Source: Methyloceanibacter sp. (lineage in GTDB: Bacteria; Pseudomonadota; Alphaproteobacteria; Rhizobiales; Methyloligellaceae). Taken from it: a DNA stretch of 34,201 nt. Shown piece after piece: positions 24,880 to 33,127 of the stretch. Both the position numbers and the translations under genes were made by a program. The notes below the pieces were generated by a model. That model did no database searches and was not told the DNA's origin. It worked only from the letters and a program-made list of their open reading frames with translations. The stretch is taken from assembly GCA_025449615.1 (NCBI GenBank), contig JANWJA010000100.1:1-34201 (forward strand), given 5' to 3'. Position 1 is the stretch's first letter, and every line of letters starts with the position of its first letter.

Positions 24880-26020
24880 AACCGCACCATTCGGAGTTTA
24901 TGTGCATTGGCCGTTCTGCCTGGCCAAATGTCCCTATTGCGATTTCAACTCACACGTCCGTCATGGCGGGATCGAGGAGGAGCGTTTCCTCGCTGCCTAT
25001 CTCACGGAGCTCGATAGTTTCGCGGACCTCGCGCCGGGGCGCACCGTCTCCAGCATTTTCTTTGGCGGCGGCACGCCGTCACTGATGGGAGCGCAGACGG
25101 TCACAGCCATCCTCAATCACATCGCCGCGCTTTGGAGTGTCGATCCCAATGTCGAGATCACGCTCGAAGCCAATCCGACATCCGTCGAGGCGGAGCGCTT
25201 CGCCGGCTACGCGTTGGCCGGCGTCAATCGGCTTTCCCTTGGAGTGCAGGCGCTCGACGATCAAAGTCTCAAGGCCCTCGGGAGAATGCATACGGCCGAT
25301 GAAGCGCTGGCTGCGCTCGATCTGGCCAAGCGAAATTTCGGCCACGTCTCGTTCGATCTGATCTATGCGCGCGAAACCCAAAGCGTCGCGCAATGGCGGA
25401 GCGAGCTGAAAGAGGCGTTGCGCCACGCCGCCGACCATCTCTCGCTCTATCAACTCACCATCGAGCCCGGCACGATGTTCGCGGCGCGGCATGAGGCAGG
25501 AACGCTTAAAGTTCCCGACGCGGCGTTGGCAAGCGAGTTCTATTTGCTGACGCAGGAGATGTGCGACGCTGCCGGGCTGCCTGCCTACGAGATCTCGAAC
25601 CACGCGCGGCCTGGATCGGAGTCGCGTCACAATCTGATTTATTGGCGCGGGCACGATTATGCCGGAATCGGCGCTGGCGCGCATTCGCGCATCACGATCG
25701 ACGGCAAGCGCCGCGCGCTCAGCGCCATCAAATCTCCGGAGGCATGGCGCGAAGCGGTCGAGACTTCGGGTCATGGGCTTGAGACCGAAGAGGATTTGAG
25801 CGAAGCGGAATCCGCCGACGAATATTTGCTGATGGGCTTGCGTCTTGCCGAAGGCATCGACCTCGAGAGACTTCAGGCGATCAGCGGCAGAGCACCAAGC
25901 AGCGAAACAGTTGATGCATTGAGCGCCCAAGGCCTGGTGCGCCGCCAAGGCGAAAGGTTAACCGCTACCCCATCAGGCCGGCTCGTGCTCGAACGCATCA
26001 TTCTCGAGCTTGCCGCGTAG
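24869..26020 (+). CDS. hemW: HemW-like radical SAM protein (heme chaperone)
   Basis: A 383-residue radical SAM protein. [22 protein letters not shown] holds the cluster cysteines (Cys17, Cys21, Cys24; CX3CX2C), followed by [10 protein letters not shown] and [19 protein letters not shown]. The HemW C-terminal domain ends [33 protein letters not shown]. The lack of the extra N-terminal residues of HemN and the presence of this C-terminal domain make it HemW, a heme-binding chaperone for respiratory proteins, rather than coproporphyrinogen dehydrogenase. Start ATG 24869 or 24872 overlaps the end of rdgB. It converges with the LpoA-like gene, with 3 bp between stops and no terminator. Confidence 0.93.
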   Translation: MMTETAPFGVYVHWPFCLAKCPYCDFNSHVRHGGIEEERFLAAYLTELDSFADLAPGRTVSSIFFGGGTPSLMGAQTVTAILNHIAALWSVDPNVEITLEANPTSVEAERFAGYALAGVNRLSLGVQALDDQSLKALGRMHTADEALAALDLAKRNFGHVSFDLIYARETQSVAQWRSELKEALRHAADHLSLYQLTIEPGTMFAARHEAGTLKVPDAALASEFYLLTQEMCDAAGLPAYEISNHARPGSESRHNLIYWRGHDYAGIGAGAHSRITIDGKRRALSAIKSPEAWREAVETSGHGLETEEDLSEAESADEYLLMGLRLAEGIDLERLQAISGRAPSSETVDALSAQGLVRRQGERLTATPSGRLVLERIILELAA

Positions 26021-26023
26021 ACC

Positions 26024-27223
26024 CTAATACTGCGCGTTGACGAAGGAGTTAGGCGCCGGCTGCAGTACCTGCGGTCCGCCTTCGCGCACTTCGAGGATGG
26101 CGAGGCCGCGTTCCGAGGTGCCGTTGGGCAGCAGGCGGAACAATCCATCGACACCCTGAAAGCCGCTGCCGCGCGTGAGCAGGGATTCGGTATAACGCTG
26201 GCCTTGCGGATTTTGCGACAGCGACACGGCGAGGCTGACGGCGTCGTAGGCGAGGCTTGCGAGGCGGGGCGGCGTGTCGCCGTAAGTCTTGGCGTAGCTC
26301 GCGGCAAATTTGCTCCAGCCTTTCGGGTCGGGCGCCGGATACCAGCCGCCTACAAGCGCCTTCTCGTTGCCGATGCCGGGATAATCCCATTGCCCGGTGC
26401 CGATGAATTGCACGCGCTGACTCGTTACGTCGGACGAGGCCAGTAGCGGCGCGAGCGCGGGAAGGTCCTCGCGCCCGGCAGGTAGGAACACCGCATCGAT
26501 CTGCTGGCCGGACTTGATGGCATTGGCGATCTGCCGCACCGGCCCGATCATGGCGTTGGCATCGTTGGAGGCGTAGGTGGCGCGCACGGCAGCCTGGCCG
26601 CCGCCTTGGGTGACGGCCTTGGCGAAGGCGGCTTCGGCGATGCGGCCATAAGGCGATTGCGGCACCAGCACCGCGAAATTTTTCTTTCCTCGCGACAGCG
26701 CGAAGGAGACGATGCGCGGCACGTCGCGTCCGGCGAGGAAGCTCAGCAGATAGATGCCGTTGCCGGCGACGCTCTCGTCGCTGGAGAAGGCGATCATCGG
26801 GACATTGGCCTGACGCGCCACCGGAGCCGCACCGGTCACCTCCTGCGCGAAGAGCGGACCGATGATCAGCTCGGCGCCCTCAGACACGGCACTTTGCGCG
26901 GCGGCGCGCGCGCCATCGGGCGTGCCGTGGGTGTCTTTCGGCACCAGAGCGACGCCAGGATTGTCGAAATCGAACAGGGCAAGCTCGGCGGCCTGCTTCA
27001 GCGCCTTGGCAACCGCGGGCGTGTTACCGGAAGAGGTCAGCGGCAAGAGCAGCGCCACCTTCACCGTGCCGCCGCTCGGGCCGCCGCCTGCGCTGATCGT
27101 GGGCATGCCAGGGCCGCCGCCGCTGCCGCCGCCACAGGCCGCTACCAGAATGGCCACGAGCGTCGCTGCGAGCATGGAGCGCGCGGCACCCCATCCGCGA
27201 CTATTCTGTTGTGGAAAATCCAT
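26024..27223 (-). CDS. LpoA-like lipoprotein (penicillin-binding protein activator / periplasmic-binding fold)
   Basis: A 399-residue lipoprotein. ATG 27223 has AAGGGG 4 nt upstream and gives an n-region, a hydrophobic stretch (MLAATLVAILVAAC) and lipidation Cys30 in a VAAC lipobox. A Gly/Pro-rich linker follows (GGGSGGGPGMPTISAGGGPSGG), then a type-I periplasmic-binding fold (VKVALLLPLTSSGNTPAVAKALKQAAELAL, ELIIGPLFAQEV, VPMIAFSSDESVAG). This matches the LppC/LpoA family, whose outer-membrane members activate bifunctional penicillin-binding proteins; direct activator function in alphaproteobacteria is inference. Its place next to rsmI and yraN, divergently, mirrors lpoA-rsmI-yraN of enterobacteria. 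The frame is open to 27463 but that part is not family-like. Confidence 0.88.
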   Translation of the reverse strand: MDFPQQNSRGWGAARSMLAATLVAILVAACGGGSGGGPGMPTISAGGGPSGGTVKVALLLPLTSSGNTPAVAKALKQAAELALFDFDNPGVALVPKDTHGTPDGARAAAQSAVSEGAELIIGPLFAQEVTGAAPVARQANVPMIAFSSDESVAGNGIYLLSFLAGRDVPRIVSFALSRGKKNFAVLVPQSPYGRIAEAAFAKAVTQGGGQAAVRATYASNDANAMIGPVRQIANAIKSGQQIDAVFLPAGREDLPALAPLLASSDVTSQRVQFIGTGQWDYPGIGNEKALVGGWYPAPDPKGWSKFAASYAKTYGDTPPRLASLAYDAVSLAVSLSQNPQGQRYTESLLTRGSGFQGVDGLFRLLPNGTSERGLAILEVREGGPQVLQPAPNSFVNAQY

Positions 27224-27377
27224 CTGGCCCCTTCGTCCAAGGCCGGGTCGGCCTTGTTCAAGCGCTGCTTGGGCCGAATCTTGCCCGTAAACATGGCTCA
27301 AAATTGATTGGATGAGTTTATAACACGCTCGCCCGCCCCGCCTAGCAATTGCGGGGCTTACGTCTATAAAGAACGGC

Positions 27378-28313
27378 GTGCAAGATCGACAGCAACACGG
27401 CCGAAGGGCGCAACCAAATGAGCGCGTCGCCACGCGCGTGCATGAGGTGTTGAGCGATCTCATCGAGCGGCCGCTCGCGCCCGGCCTCTATCTCGTGGCG
27501 ACTCCGATCGGCAATCTCGGCGACATTTCTCTGCGTGCCCTCTCTGTGCTTGCGCGCGCCGATCTGATTGCGGCCGAGGATACGCGGCATAGCCGGAAGC
27601 TGCTCACACATTTCGGCATCGCGGGCGAGCTCACGCCCTATCATGAGCATAACGCGGCGAAGGAACGGCCGCGGCTGGTCGCGCGCGTCAAGGCGAGGCA
27701 GACCGTGGCGCTGATCTCGGATGCCGGCACGCCGCTGATCTCCGATCCCGGGTATAAGCTGGTGCGCGAGGCGCTGGATCAGGGCCTGATGGTGACGAGC
27801 ATTCCCGGCGCCTCGGCAACGCTCGCGGCGCTGACAATGTCCGGACTTCCCACTGATACGTTTCTGTTTGCGGGATTCCTGCCGTCGAAAGCTGGCCCGC
27901 GAAAAGCGCGACTGGAGGAGCTGAAAGAGGCGCCGGCGACACTTGTCTTCTTCGAAGCCTCATCTCGGCTCACCAAGGCCCTTGCCAATATGGCGGAAAT
28001 ATTCGGCGCGCGCGAAGCCGCCGTGGCAAAGGAGCTCACCAAGCTGCACGAGACGCTCGCACGCGGCACCCTCGCCGAACTCGCGGGGGGATTTGAAACC
28101 GACGATGAGTTGAAAGGTGAGTTTGTCATTGTCGTGGCGCCTCCCTCGCCCAAAGAGACGGAGATCGGCGATGCAGAAATCCTCGCCGAGCTGAAACTTG
28201 CCTTGAAACGAGGCAGCTTCCGCGATGCCGTGCGCGACGTGGCGGAGGCGCGCGGGCTGAAGCGCGCTCGGGTCTACGAGCTCGGGCTTAGCCTCCAGCG
28301 CGACGACGAATGA
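27378..28313 (+). CDS. rsmI: 16S rRNA (cytidine(1402)-2'-O)-methyltransferase RsmI
   Basis: Methylates the ribose of C1402 in 16S rRNA. The product is about 311 aa. After a variable head of about 35 residues comes the tetrapyrrole-methylase-type fold: GLYLVATPIGNLGDISLRAL, IAAEDTRHSRKLL, VALISDAGTPLISDPGYKLV and VTSIPGASATLAALTMSGLP. The likely start is GTG 27378; the head is poorly conserved, so a later start is possible. The stop overlaps the yraN start (ATGA), as in many bacteria. Confidence 0.94.
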   Translation: MQDRQQHGRRAQPNERVATRVHEVLSDLIERPLAPGLYLVATPIGNLGDISLRALSVLARADLIAAEDTRHSRKLLTHFGIAGELTPYHEHNAAKERPRLVARVKARQTVALISDAGTPLISDPGYKLVREALDQGLMVTSIPGASATLAALTMSGLPTDTFLFAGFLPSKAGPRKARLEELKEAPATLVFFEASSRLTKALANMAEIFGAREAAVAKELTKLHETLARGTLAELAGGFETDDELKGEFVIVVAPPSPKETEIGDAEILAELKLALKRGSFRDAVRDVAEARGLKRARVYELGLSLQRDDE

Positions 28314-28667
28314 GTCAACGTCGGATCAGAGCCTATCGCAGCGGGATCTTCGCCGAGAGTTTCGTCGCGCTGCTGCTGCGGCTGAAGGGTAACCGCATTG
28401 TGGCGCGGCGCTACAAGACGCCGGTCGGCAAGATCGACCTCGTGGCGCTGAAGGGCAAGCGCCTGCTTCCTCGAGGTCAAGCGGCGGAGGAGTTTCGAGG
28501 ATGCGGCTGAGGCATTGCCGAGCCGGCCGCGGCGACGAATCGTGAGGCCCGCGCAATATTGGCTCGGCGCGCATCCTTCCTACAATGGCCCCGATATGCG
28601 CTTCGACGTGGTGCTGACCGCGCCATGGTCCTGGCCGCATTATATCGAGAACGCGTTTTCGATCTGA
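28310..28667 (+). pseudogene. yraN: yraN (UPF0102), frameshifted
   Basis: YraN is a family of about 120 aa with a restriction-endonuclease-like fold, function unsettled. From ATG 28310 the frame gives SQRRIRAYRSGIFAESFVAL to VGKIDLVALKGKR, a good N-terminal half, then drifts to LLPRGQAAEEFRGCG and stops at 28510. Shifting frame at 28464 gives FLEVKRRRSFEDAAEALP and on to ENAFSI, stop TGA 28665-28667, which is the missing half including the E-x-K motif. Joined, the two parts make about 118 residues, normal for the family. The change fits loss of 2 nt (or gain of 1) near 28463-28468. The usual GEID motif also reads GKID. It could be a true mutation or a sequencing error. Confidence 0.88.
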
Positions 28668-28733
28668 CAGGCCAGAGCCCCCTGGCCAAGTCCGGGCATG
28701 ACGAGGCCACCAGACTCCGACTATAAGGACGCC

Positions 28734-29699
28734 ATGGCCCTCAAAGTCGCCTTCCAGATGGACCCGATCGAGCGCATCGATATCAGGGGCGATTCTACCT
28801 TCGCGCTGCTGCTCGAGGCGCAGCATCGCGGCCACGACGTATTCTATTACACGCCGACCAACCTCTCGCTCCGCGACGGCAGGCTGATTGCCCGCGGCCA
28901 TAGTCTCACTGTGCAGGATACGCCGGAAGATCACTATCGCCTCGCGCATCCGCGCGATGTCGATCTCGCGGAGATGGACGTGGTGCATCTTAGGCAGGAC
29001 CCGCCATTCGACATGGCCTATATCACCACGACGCATCTCTTGGAGCGGCTACAGCCCGAGACGCTGGTGGTGAACGACCCGGCGTCCGTGCGCAACGCGC
29101 CGGAAAAAGTCTTCGTGCTCGATTTTCTCGATTTGATGCCGCCCACGCTCGTCACCCGCTCGCTCGACGAGATCAAGGCGTTCCGTGCCGAGCACAAGGA
29201 CATCGTGGTGAAGCCGCTCTACGGCAATGGCGGCGCCGCAGTGTTCCGCATCGCGCCGGGAGACACCAATCTCAATTCTTTGATCGAGCTGATGGAAATG
29301 AGCTTCCGCGAGCCGATCATGGTGCAGAAATATCTGCCGCAGGTGAGAAAGGGCGACAAGCGCATCATTTTGGTCGATGGCGAGATCGCCGGCGTCATCA
29401 ATCGTGTCCCGGCGGGCGACGAGACCCGCTCGAATTTGCATGTGGGCGGCACGGCGGAGGGAGCCACGCTCTCCAAGCGCGACAAGGAGATTTGCGCGCG
29501 GCTGGGACCGGAACTGAAAAAACGCGGACTGATCTTCGTGGGCATCGATGTGATCGGCAACTACCTCACCGAGATCAACGTCACCTCGCCCACCGGCATA
29601 AGACAGATCAAGCAATTCGGCGGCAACGATGTCGCCGCGATGATCTGGGATGTGGTGGAGGCGAAGATGGCGGCAAAGCCGCGGCGGCGGCGGGCTTAG
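28734..29699 (+). CDS. gshB: Glutathione synthetase
   Basis: The ATP-grasp enzyme that joins gamma-glutamylcysteine and glycine to make glutathione. ATG 28734 ([23 protein letters not shown]) has AAGGA 4 nt upstream and gives 321 aa; an upstream ATG at 28698 adds 12 residues not typical of the family. The N-terminal [22 protein letters not shown], the ATP-grasp segments [16 protein letters not shown] and [23 protein letters not shown], and the C-terminal [19 protein letters not shown] are intact. It follows yraN by 66 bp. In related genomes comM lies downstream; here only a relic remains beyond the convergent 2TM gene. Confidence 0.97.
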   Translation: MALKVAFQMDPIERIDIRGDSTFALLLEAQHRGHDVFYYTPTNLSLRDGRLIARGHSLTVQDTPEDHYRLAHPRDVDLAEMDVVHLRQDPPFDMAYITTTHLLERLQPETLVVNDPASVRNAPEKVFVLDFLDLMPPTLVTRSLDEIKAFRAEHKDIVVKPLYGNGGAAVFRIAPGDTNLNSLIELMEMSFREPIMVQKYLPQVRKGDKRIILVDGEIAGVINRVPAGDETRSNLHVGGTAEGATLSKRDKEICARLGPELKKRGLIFVGIDVIGNYLTEINVTSPTGIRQIKQFGGNDVAAMIWDVVEAKMAAKPRRRRA

Positions 29700-29705
29700 G
29701 GCGAC

Positions 29706-30239
29706 TCAACGCTTTCTTGCCTTGCTCGAGCTCTTGCGTGGCGTCGCATTTCGCGTTCGCGACTTCGAACCCGAACTGCTTGGCCGCGCAGGAGTAGCTT
29801 GACTGGCTCCGCTCGTAGCCACCATGCCCGTTCGGGATCGCCCTCGCCCATGCTTATAGAACACGCACCAGAGATGCGCCGCGACGCCGGCGCCCCAGCC
29901 GAGCGCCACCCAATAGAACCACCAGACCTTCGGCGTCTCGGTGTAATTGACGGCGAAGAGCAGCAGCACCACGGCGAGATAGGCGAAAAGATGTACAATC
30001 GCGGCGCGGGCCTTCGGATCGATGAAGATGCGCTCCCGGCGATGCGTTCTTTGCAGGAGTAGCAGGAGGCCGTGAGCGCCAACAGCGATACCCCACCCGG
30101 CCAGTACCCAGATGAACCAAATGCGATCCGGCGTGGCATAGAGGTTGAGCGCCGCGGCCGCGACGACCACGAGGACGAACAGGGCGAGGTGCATGCCGAA
30201 GACGATCATCGCCCGGTCGTTGAAGATGGTCTTGGACAT
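29706..30239 (-). CDS. 2TM-domain membrane protein, two tandem copies
   Basis: A 177-residue protein of unknown function. Two similar helix-pair units follow one another. The first is HLALFVLVVVAAAALNLYATP then WFIWVLAGWGIAVGAHG (about residues 13-59). The second is HLFAYLAVVLLLFAVNYTETP then WWFYWVALGWGAGVAAHLW (about 83-126). Both match the 2TM domain pattern with its W-F-x-W and GWG-x-H signature. In between lies a basic linker (RTHRRERIFIDPKARAA). The last 50 residues are Ser/Arg/Lys/Thr-rich and probably cytoplasmic and disordered. Start ATG 30239 is chosen over 30251 because GGAGG (30249-30245) lies 5 nt upstream of it and overlaps the other candidate. It converges with gshB. Confidence 0.82.
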   Translation of the reverse strand: MSKTIFNDRAMIVFGMHLALFVLVVVAAAALNLYATPDRIWFIWVLAGWGIAVGAHGLLLLLQRTHRRERIFIDPKARAAIVHLFAYLAVVLLLFAVNYTETPKVWWFYWVALGWGAGVAAHLWCVFYKHGRGRSRTGMVATSGASQATPARPSSSGSKSRTRNATPRKSSSKARKR

Positions 30240-30244
30240 CAGCG

Positions 30245-30249
30245 CCTCC
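30245..30249 (-). promoter_or_regulatory. Shine-Dalgarno that decides the 2TM gene start
   Basis: GGAGG on the minus strand, 5 nt before ATG 30239. The upstream in-frame ATG at 30251 overlaps this site and has no site of its own, so the shorter protein is the likely one. Confidence 0.7.
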
Positions 30250-30360
30250 ATCGTGACCGTAGCATTCGATCATGACGCAAGAATGCGGCCTGCCGTCTTG
30301 ATCCTGCGCAAGAGGATGGCTGACGATTGGGGTCGTGAATTGAAATTTTATGGAGCCACT

Positions 30361-30386
30361 AACTTCGGCTCCTGGGAGCCGAAGTT
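30361..30386. repeat. Perfect 12-bp-arm palindrome (hairpin, possible terminator)
   Basis: AACTTCGGCTCC (30361-30372), TG, GGAGCCGAAGTT (30375-30386): a perfect inverted repeat with only two bases in the centre, followed on the plus strand by TTGG. It could form a very stable hairpin or cruciform. The T-run is short (TTTT including two arm bases), so terminator function is possible but not clear. It sits between the 2TM gene's upstream region and the comM relic. Confidence 0.7.
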
Positions 30387-30392
30387 TTGGGC

Positions 30393-30410
30393 TTAAGGGA
30401 TGTTCCCTAA
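30393..30410. repeat. Second small palindrome abutting the comM relic
   Basis: TTAAGGGA (30393-30400), TGT, then TCCCTAA (30404-30410): a short dyad with one bulged base. It ends at the base before the ATG at 30411 that opens the comM relic frame and follows the larger palindrome by 6 bp. Confidence 0.45.
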
Positions 30411-30647
30411 ATGTTCTTGCCTCGTCCCGAGCCCTCGGAGCTCAAGCTGTTGCGCGATGCCGCTGACACGCTGTCCTTAAGCGCGCGTGGTTACCACCGG
30501 ACCTTACGCGGGCCCCGGACGCTGGCCGACCTCGATGGCGAAGAGAAAGTCGCGCGCATTCATATTGCCGAAGCCTTGAGCTACCGCGGCGAGACCTTGC
30601 GGCGCGCGGCGGTCGCGGCCAGAGGGTCACAATTGCAGCCCTTTTAG
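30411..30647 (+). pseudogene. comM/yifB relic: C-terminal end of Mg-chelatase-like AAA+ protein
   Basis: A 78-codon open frame whose residues 8-66 (ELKLLRDAADTLSLSARGYHR through RIHIAEALSYR) match the extreme C-terminus of ComM/YifB, a protein of about 500 aa. ComM is a hexameric AAA+ helicase that promotes branch migration during natural transformation. The AAA+ core, Walker motifs and N-terminal LonC-like domain are all gone. RGPRTLAD replaces the usual RVARTLAD, and the last dozen residues (AVAARGSQLQPF) look like run-on past a lost stop. comM commonly lies near gshB in Rhizobiales, so this is its decayed in-place remnant. The ATG directly after a palindrome is probably fortuitous; whether it is translated is unknown. 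Confidence 0.8.
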
Positions 30648-30741
30648 GTTAACGGCTAAAGCTTTCTCAAGCATTGTTTGCTTGGCTGCCGCCAACAAGC
30701 GTGCCGGGAGACTACCGGTACCGGAACAGAGCGGCGTCCGC

Positions 30742-33039
30742 GTGAACATTCAAGAGAAAGAGTCTAGGCCCAAGATTGGTGCTTGGCTGGCGCCGAGCCT
30801 GATGGGCCTTGGCTTGGCTGCGCTGGCATGGCTCGCGGTCGGCATGGGGCCCCTGCTACTGCTGCTGCCGCTCATTCTCGCGGTAGCCTTCGCCTTGGGT
30901 CTCGTCGCGGTGCTCCAGCGCAACACGGTGCGGGAGGCGAAACGGCTCGAGGTGCTGGCGCATAATCTCGATGTCAGCCTGGAAGCGCTGAACGATCTGC
31001 GATGGAGCGTGCGCGAGCGCGAAGCTCGCTATCGCGGGCTGCTCGACCGGCAGGGCGACGTGATCATCCGGCGCCGACCAGACGGCGTGCTCAGCTTTGC
31101 CAATGATGCCTTCTGCCGCGTCTTCGGGGTGAGGAGCGACGAGGCGCTCGGCGAGATCTTCGCCCTGCCGATCGCCGGCGACCAACCGAAGACACCGGAA
31201 CTCCGCTTCGAGCCCGGTGAACAGCGCCGCAGCCGAATGCTTGAGCTCAATACCGCGGCGGGCCCGCGCTGGTTCGTTTGGGAAGATTTCGCAATCACCG
31301 ACGAGCGGGGGCGGTTGAGCGAGATCCAAAGCGCCGGCCACGATGTCAGCAAACAGCGCGAAGTGGAGCTCGCGCTGGAAGAGGCGCGCGATCAGGCGAT
31401 GAGTGCCAGCCGGGCAAAGTCGCGCTTCCTCGCCTCGATGAGCCACGAGATCAGAACTCCGATGAACGGCATTCTCGGCATGACCGGGCTCCTGCTCGAC
31501 ACCGAGCTATCGGCGGAGCAATCCACCTATGCGCGCGCGATCTCGACCTCGGCCAAGACGCTGGTAGCCTTGATCGATGAGGTGCTCGACTTCTCCAAGA
31601 TCGAAGCCGGCAAGATCGAGCTTCGGCCAGCGCCATTCGAAATCGCCGACGCCGCACAAAGCGTGATCGAACTGTTGGCGCCACGCGCCCGCGACAAGGG
31701 TCTGGAGATTTGTTGGCTGGCCTACCCCGATTTGCCACGCACCGTGATCGGCGACGAGATGCGCGTCCGCCAGATTCTGATGAACTTGCTCGGCAACGCC
31801 ATCAAGTTCACCGAGCAAGGCGGCGTGACGCTGGTGCTTGGACGTTCGCCGGAAAGTGCCAATGCAGATGCCCCGGTGCGCCTTAGGCTCACCGTGCGCG
31901 ATACCGGACCCGGGGTTCCGCTCGATGCGATCGACCGTATCTTTGCCGAGTTCGAGCAAGCCGATAGCGGTCCGACGCGCCGCCATGGCGGCACCGGCCT
32001 TGGCCTCACGATTTCCAAACGGCTGATCGATGAGATGGGCGGGACCATCGCCATCGCGAGCGTGCCGGGGGAGGGCGCAAGCTTCACCGTCGATCTGCCG
32101 TTCGCGATGCCGGCGACGACGGGCGTGGTGAGCGAGGACTGGCCGCGACCATCGGCGCATGAGCGCGTGTTGCTCGCGCTGAATGGCGTGGTCGAGGCAA
32201 ATCTCGTGGGAGAATTGCTGGTGGCGATGGGAACGCGGGTGGCGAGCACTGCCGCGGAAGATGCGGTGCGGCTCGCATCGACCGCCAGCGCAACCGACTT
32301 TCCGTTCACCGGATTGCTGACCGATCTCGCGCATGCAAGCGTGGCGAAGCAGCTTATTGGCTCGATGCGAAACCGAGCTGGAAACGGACGGCCGCCCCGC
32401 GCCGTGGTGATCCTCGATCCTGCGGAGCGCGGCGAGATCCCGAGGCTCCGGGACCAAGGATTCACCGGCTACCTGGTGCGCCCGATCCGGCCGCTCTCCC
32501 TCCTCACCCAATTGTTCGGAAGCCAGGATGTCGATGCCAGCGAGACCGCGGATATCGTGGCGCTCGATTCCATTCAGTTTCGCTCAGCTGAAGGTGGCCG
32601 GGCCCTCTCCGTGCTGCTCGCCGAGGACAATGACATCAACGCGCTGTTGGCCCGCACCGTGCTGGAAAAATGCGGGGCACGGGTGGTGCGCGCTCGAAAT
32701 GGGATCGAGGCCATCGCAGCCGCGACTCGCGCGCATGAGGACGCGGAAAGCGAAGAGTTCGACCTCGTGCTCATGGATATCCACATGCCGGAAATGGACG
32801 GGATCGAGGCGGCGCAGCAGATCCGCGCACTTTATCCCGACGGCGCGGCAGCGCCGGGCGGGCGGCCACCAATTATCGCGCTCACCGCCAATGCGCTGGT
32901 CGAGGACCGCGCGGCCTATTTGCAGGCAGGACTGGACGATTACCTTGCCAAGCCGTTCGAGAAAGACGATCTCATCGCGCTGATCGCTCGCTGGCGGAAA
33001 GACGCCAAAACGGGGGCTACCGGCCTCGGCGCGGCCTAA
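30742..33039 (+). CDS. Hybrid sensor histidine kinase with two receiver-like domains
   Basis: From GTG 30742 the product is 765 aa. A TTG at 30682 would add 20 residues, and neither has a strong ribosome site. Two close hydrophobic segments (about residues 13-58) anchor it with little periplasmic loop. Then come a helical linker, a PAS domain (about 95-205), and the HisKA box SRFLASMSHEIRTPMNGILG (phospho-acceptor His235). The ATPase follows, with LLGNAIKFTEQGG, VRDTGPGVP and HGGTGLGLTISKRL. A degenerate receiver-like segment precedes a complete receiver, with LLAEDNDIN, the phospho-acceptor Asp679 in VLMDIHMPEMDG, LTANAL and the KPFE lysine. The ligand is unknown; the short loop suggests a cytoplasmic or membrane signal. 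No partner regulator gene lies nearby. Confidence 0.92.
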   Translation: MNIQEKESRPKIGAWLAPSLMGLGLAALAWLAVGMGPLLLLLPLILAVAFALGLVAVLQRNTVREAKRLEVLAHNLDVSLEALNDLRWSVREREARYRGLLDRQGDVIIRRRPDGVLSFANDAFCRVFGVRSDEALGEIFALPIAGDQPKTPELRFEPGEQRRSRMLELNTAAGPRWFVWEDFAITDERGRLSEIQSAGHDVSKQREVELALEEARDQAMSASRAKSRFLASMSHEIRTPMNGILGMTGLLLDTELSAEQSTYARAISTSAKTLVALIDEVLDFSKIEAGKIELRPAPFEIADAAQSVIELLAPRARDKGLEICWLAYPDLPRTVIGDEMRVRQILMNLLGNAIKFTEQGGVTLVLGRSPESANADAPVRLRLTVRDTGPGVPLDAIDRIFAEFEQADSGPTRRHGGTGLGLTISKRLIDEMGGTIAIASVPGEGASFTVDLPFAMPATTGVVSEDWPRPSAHERVLLALNGVVEANLVGELLVAMGTRVASTAAEDAVRLASTASATDFPFTGLLTDLAHASVAKQLIGSMRNRAGNGRPPRAVVILDPAERGEIPRLRDQGFTGYLVRPIRPLSLLTQLFGSQDVDASETADIVALDSIQFRSAEGGRALSVLLAEDNDINALLARTVLEKCGARVVRARNGIEAIAAATRAHEDAESEEFDLVLMDIHMPEMDGIEAAQQIRALYPDGAAAPGGRPPIIALTANALVEDRAAYLQAGLDDYLAKPFEKDDLIALIARWRKDAKTGATGLGAA

Positions 33040-33127
33040 CGGCCACCTCTGGCAAACGCCCCGTTTCGCGACCATATCCCCAGGCTGTCACATAGGGTTC
33101 GAATTGGTTTGCTAACCGGCCAGTGTT

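Noticed and set aside
27224..27377. Sigma70 promoters for the divergent LpoA-like and rsmI genes
   Set aside because: TATAAA-like sequences occur on both strands, but no -35 lies at acceptable spacing; not listed as features.
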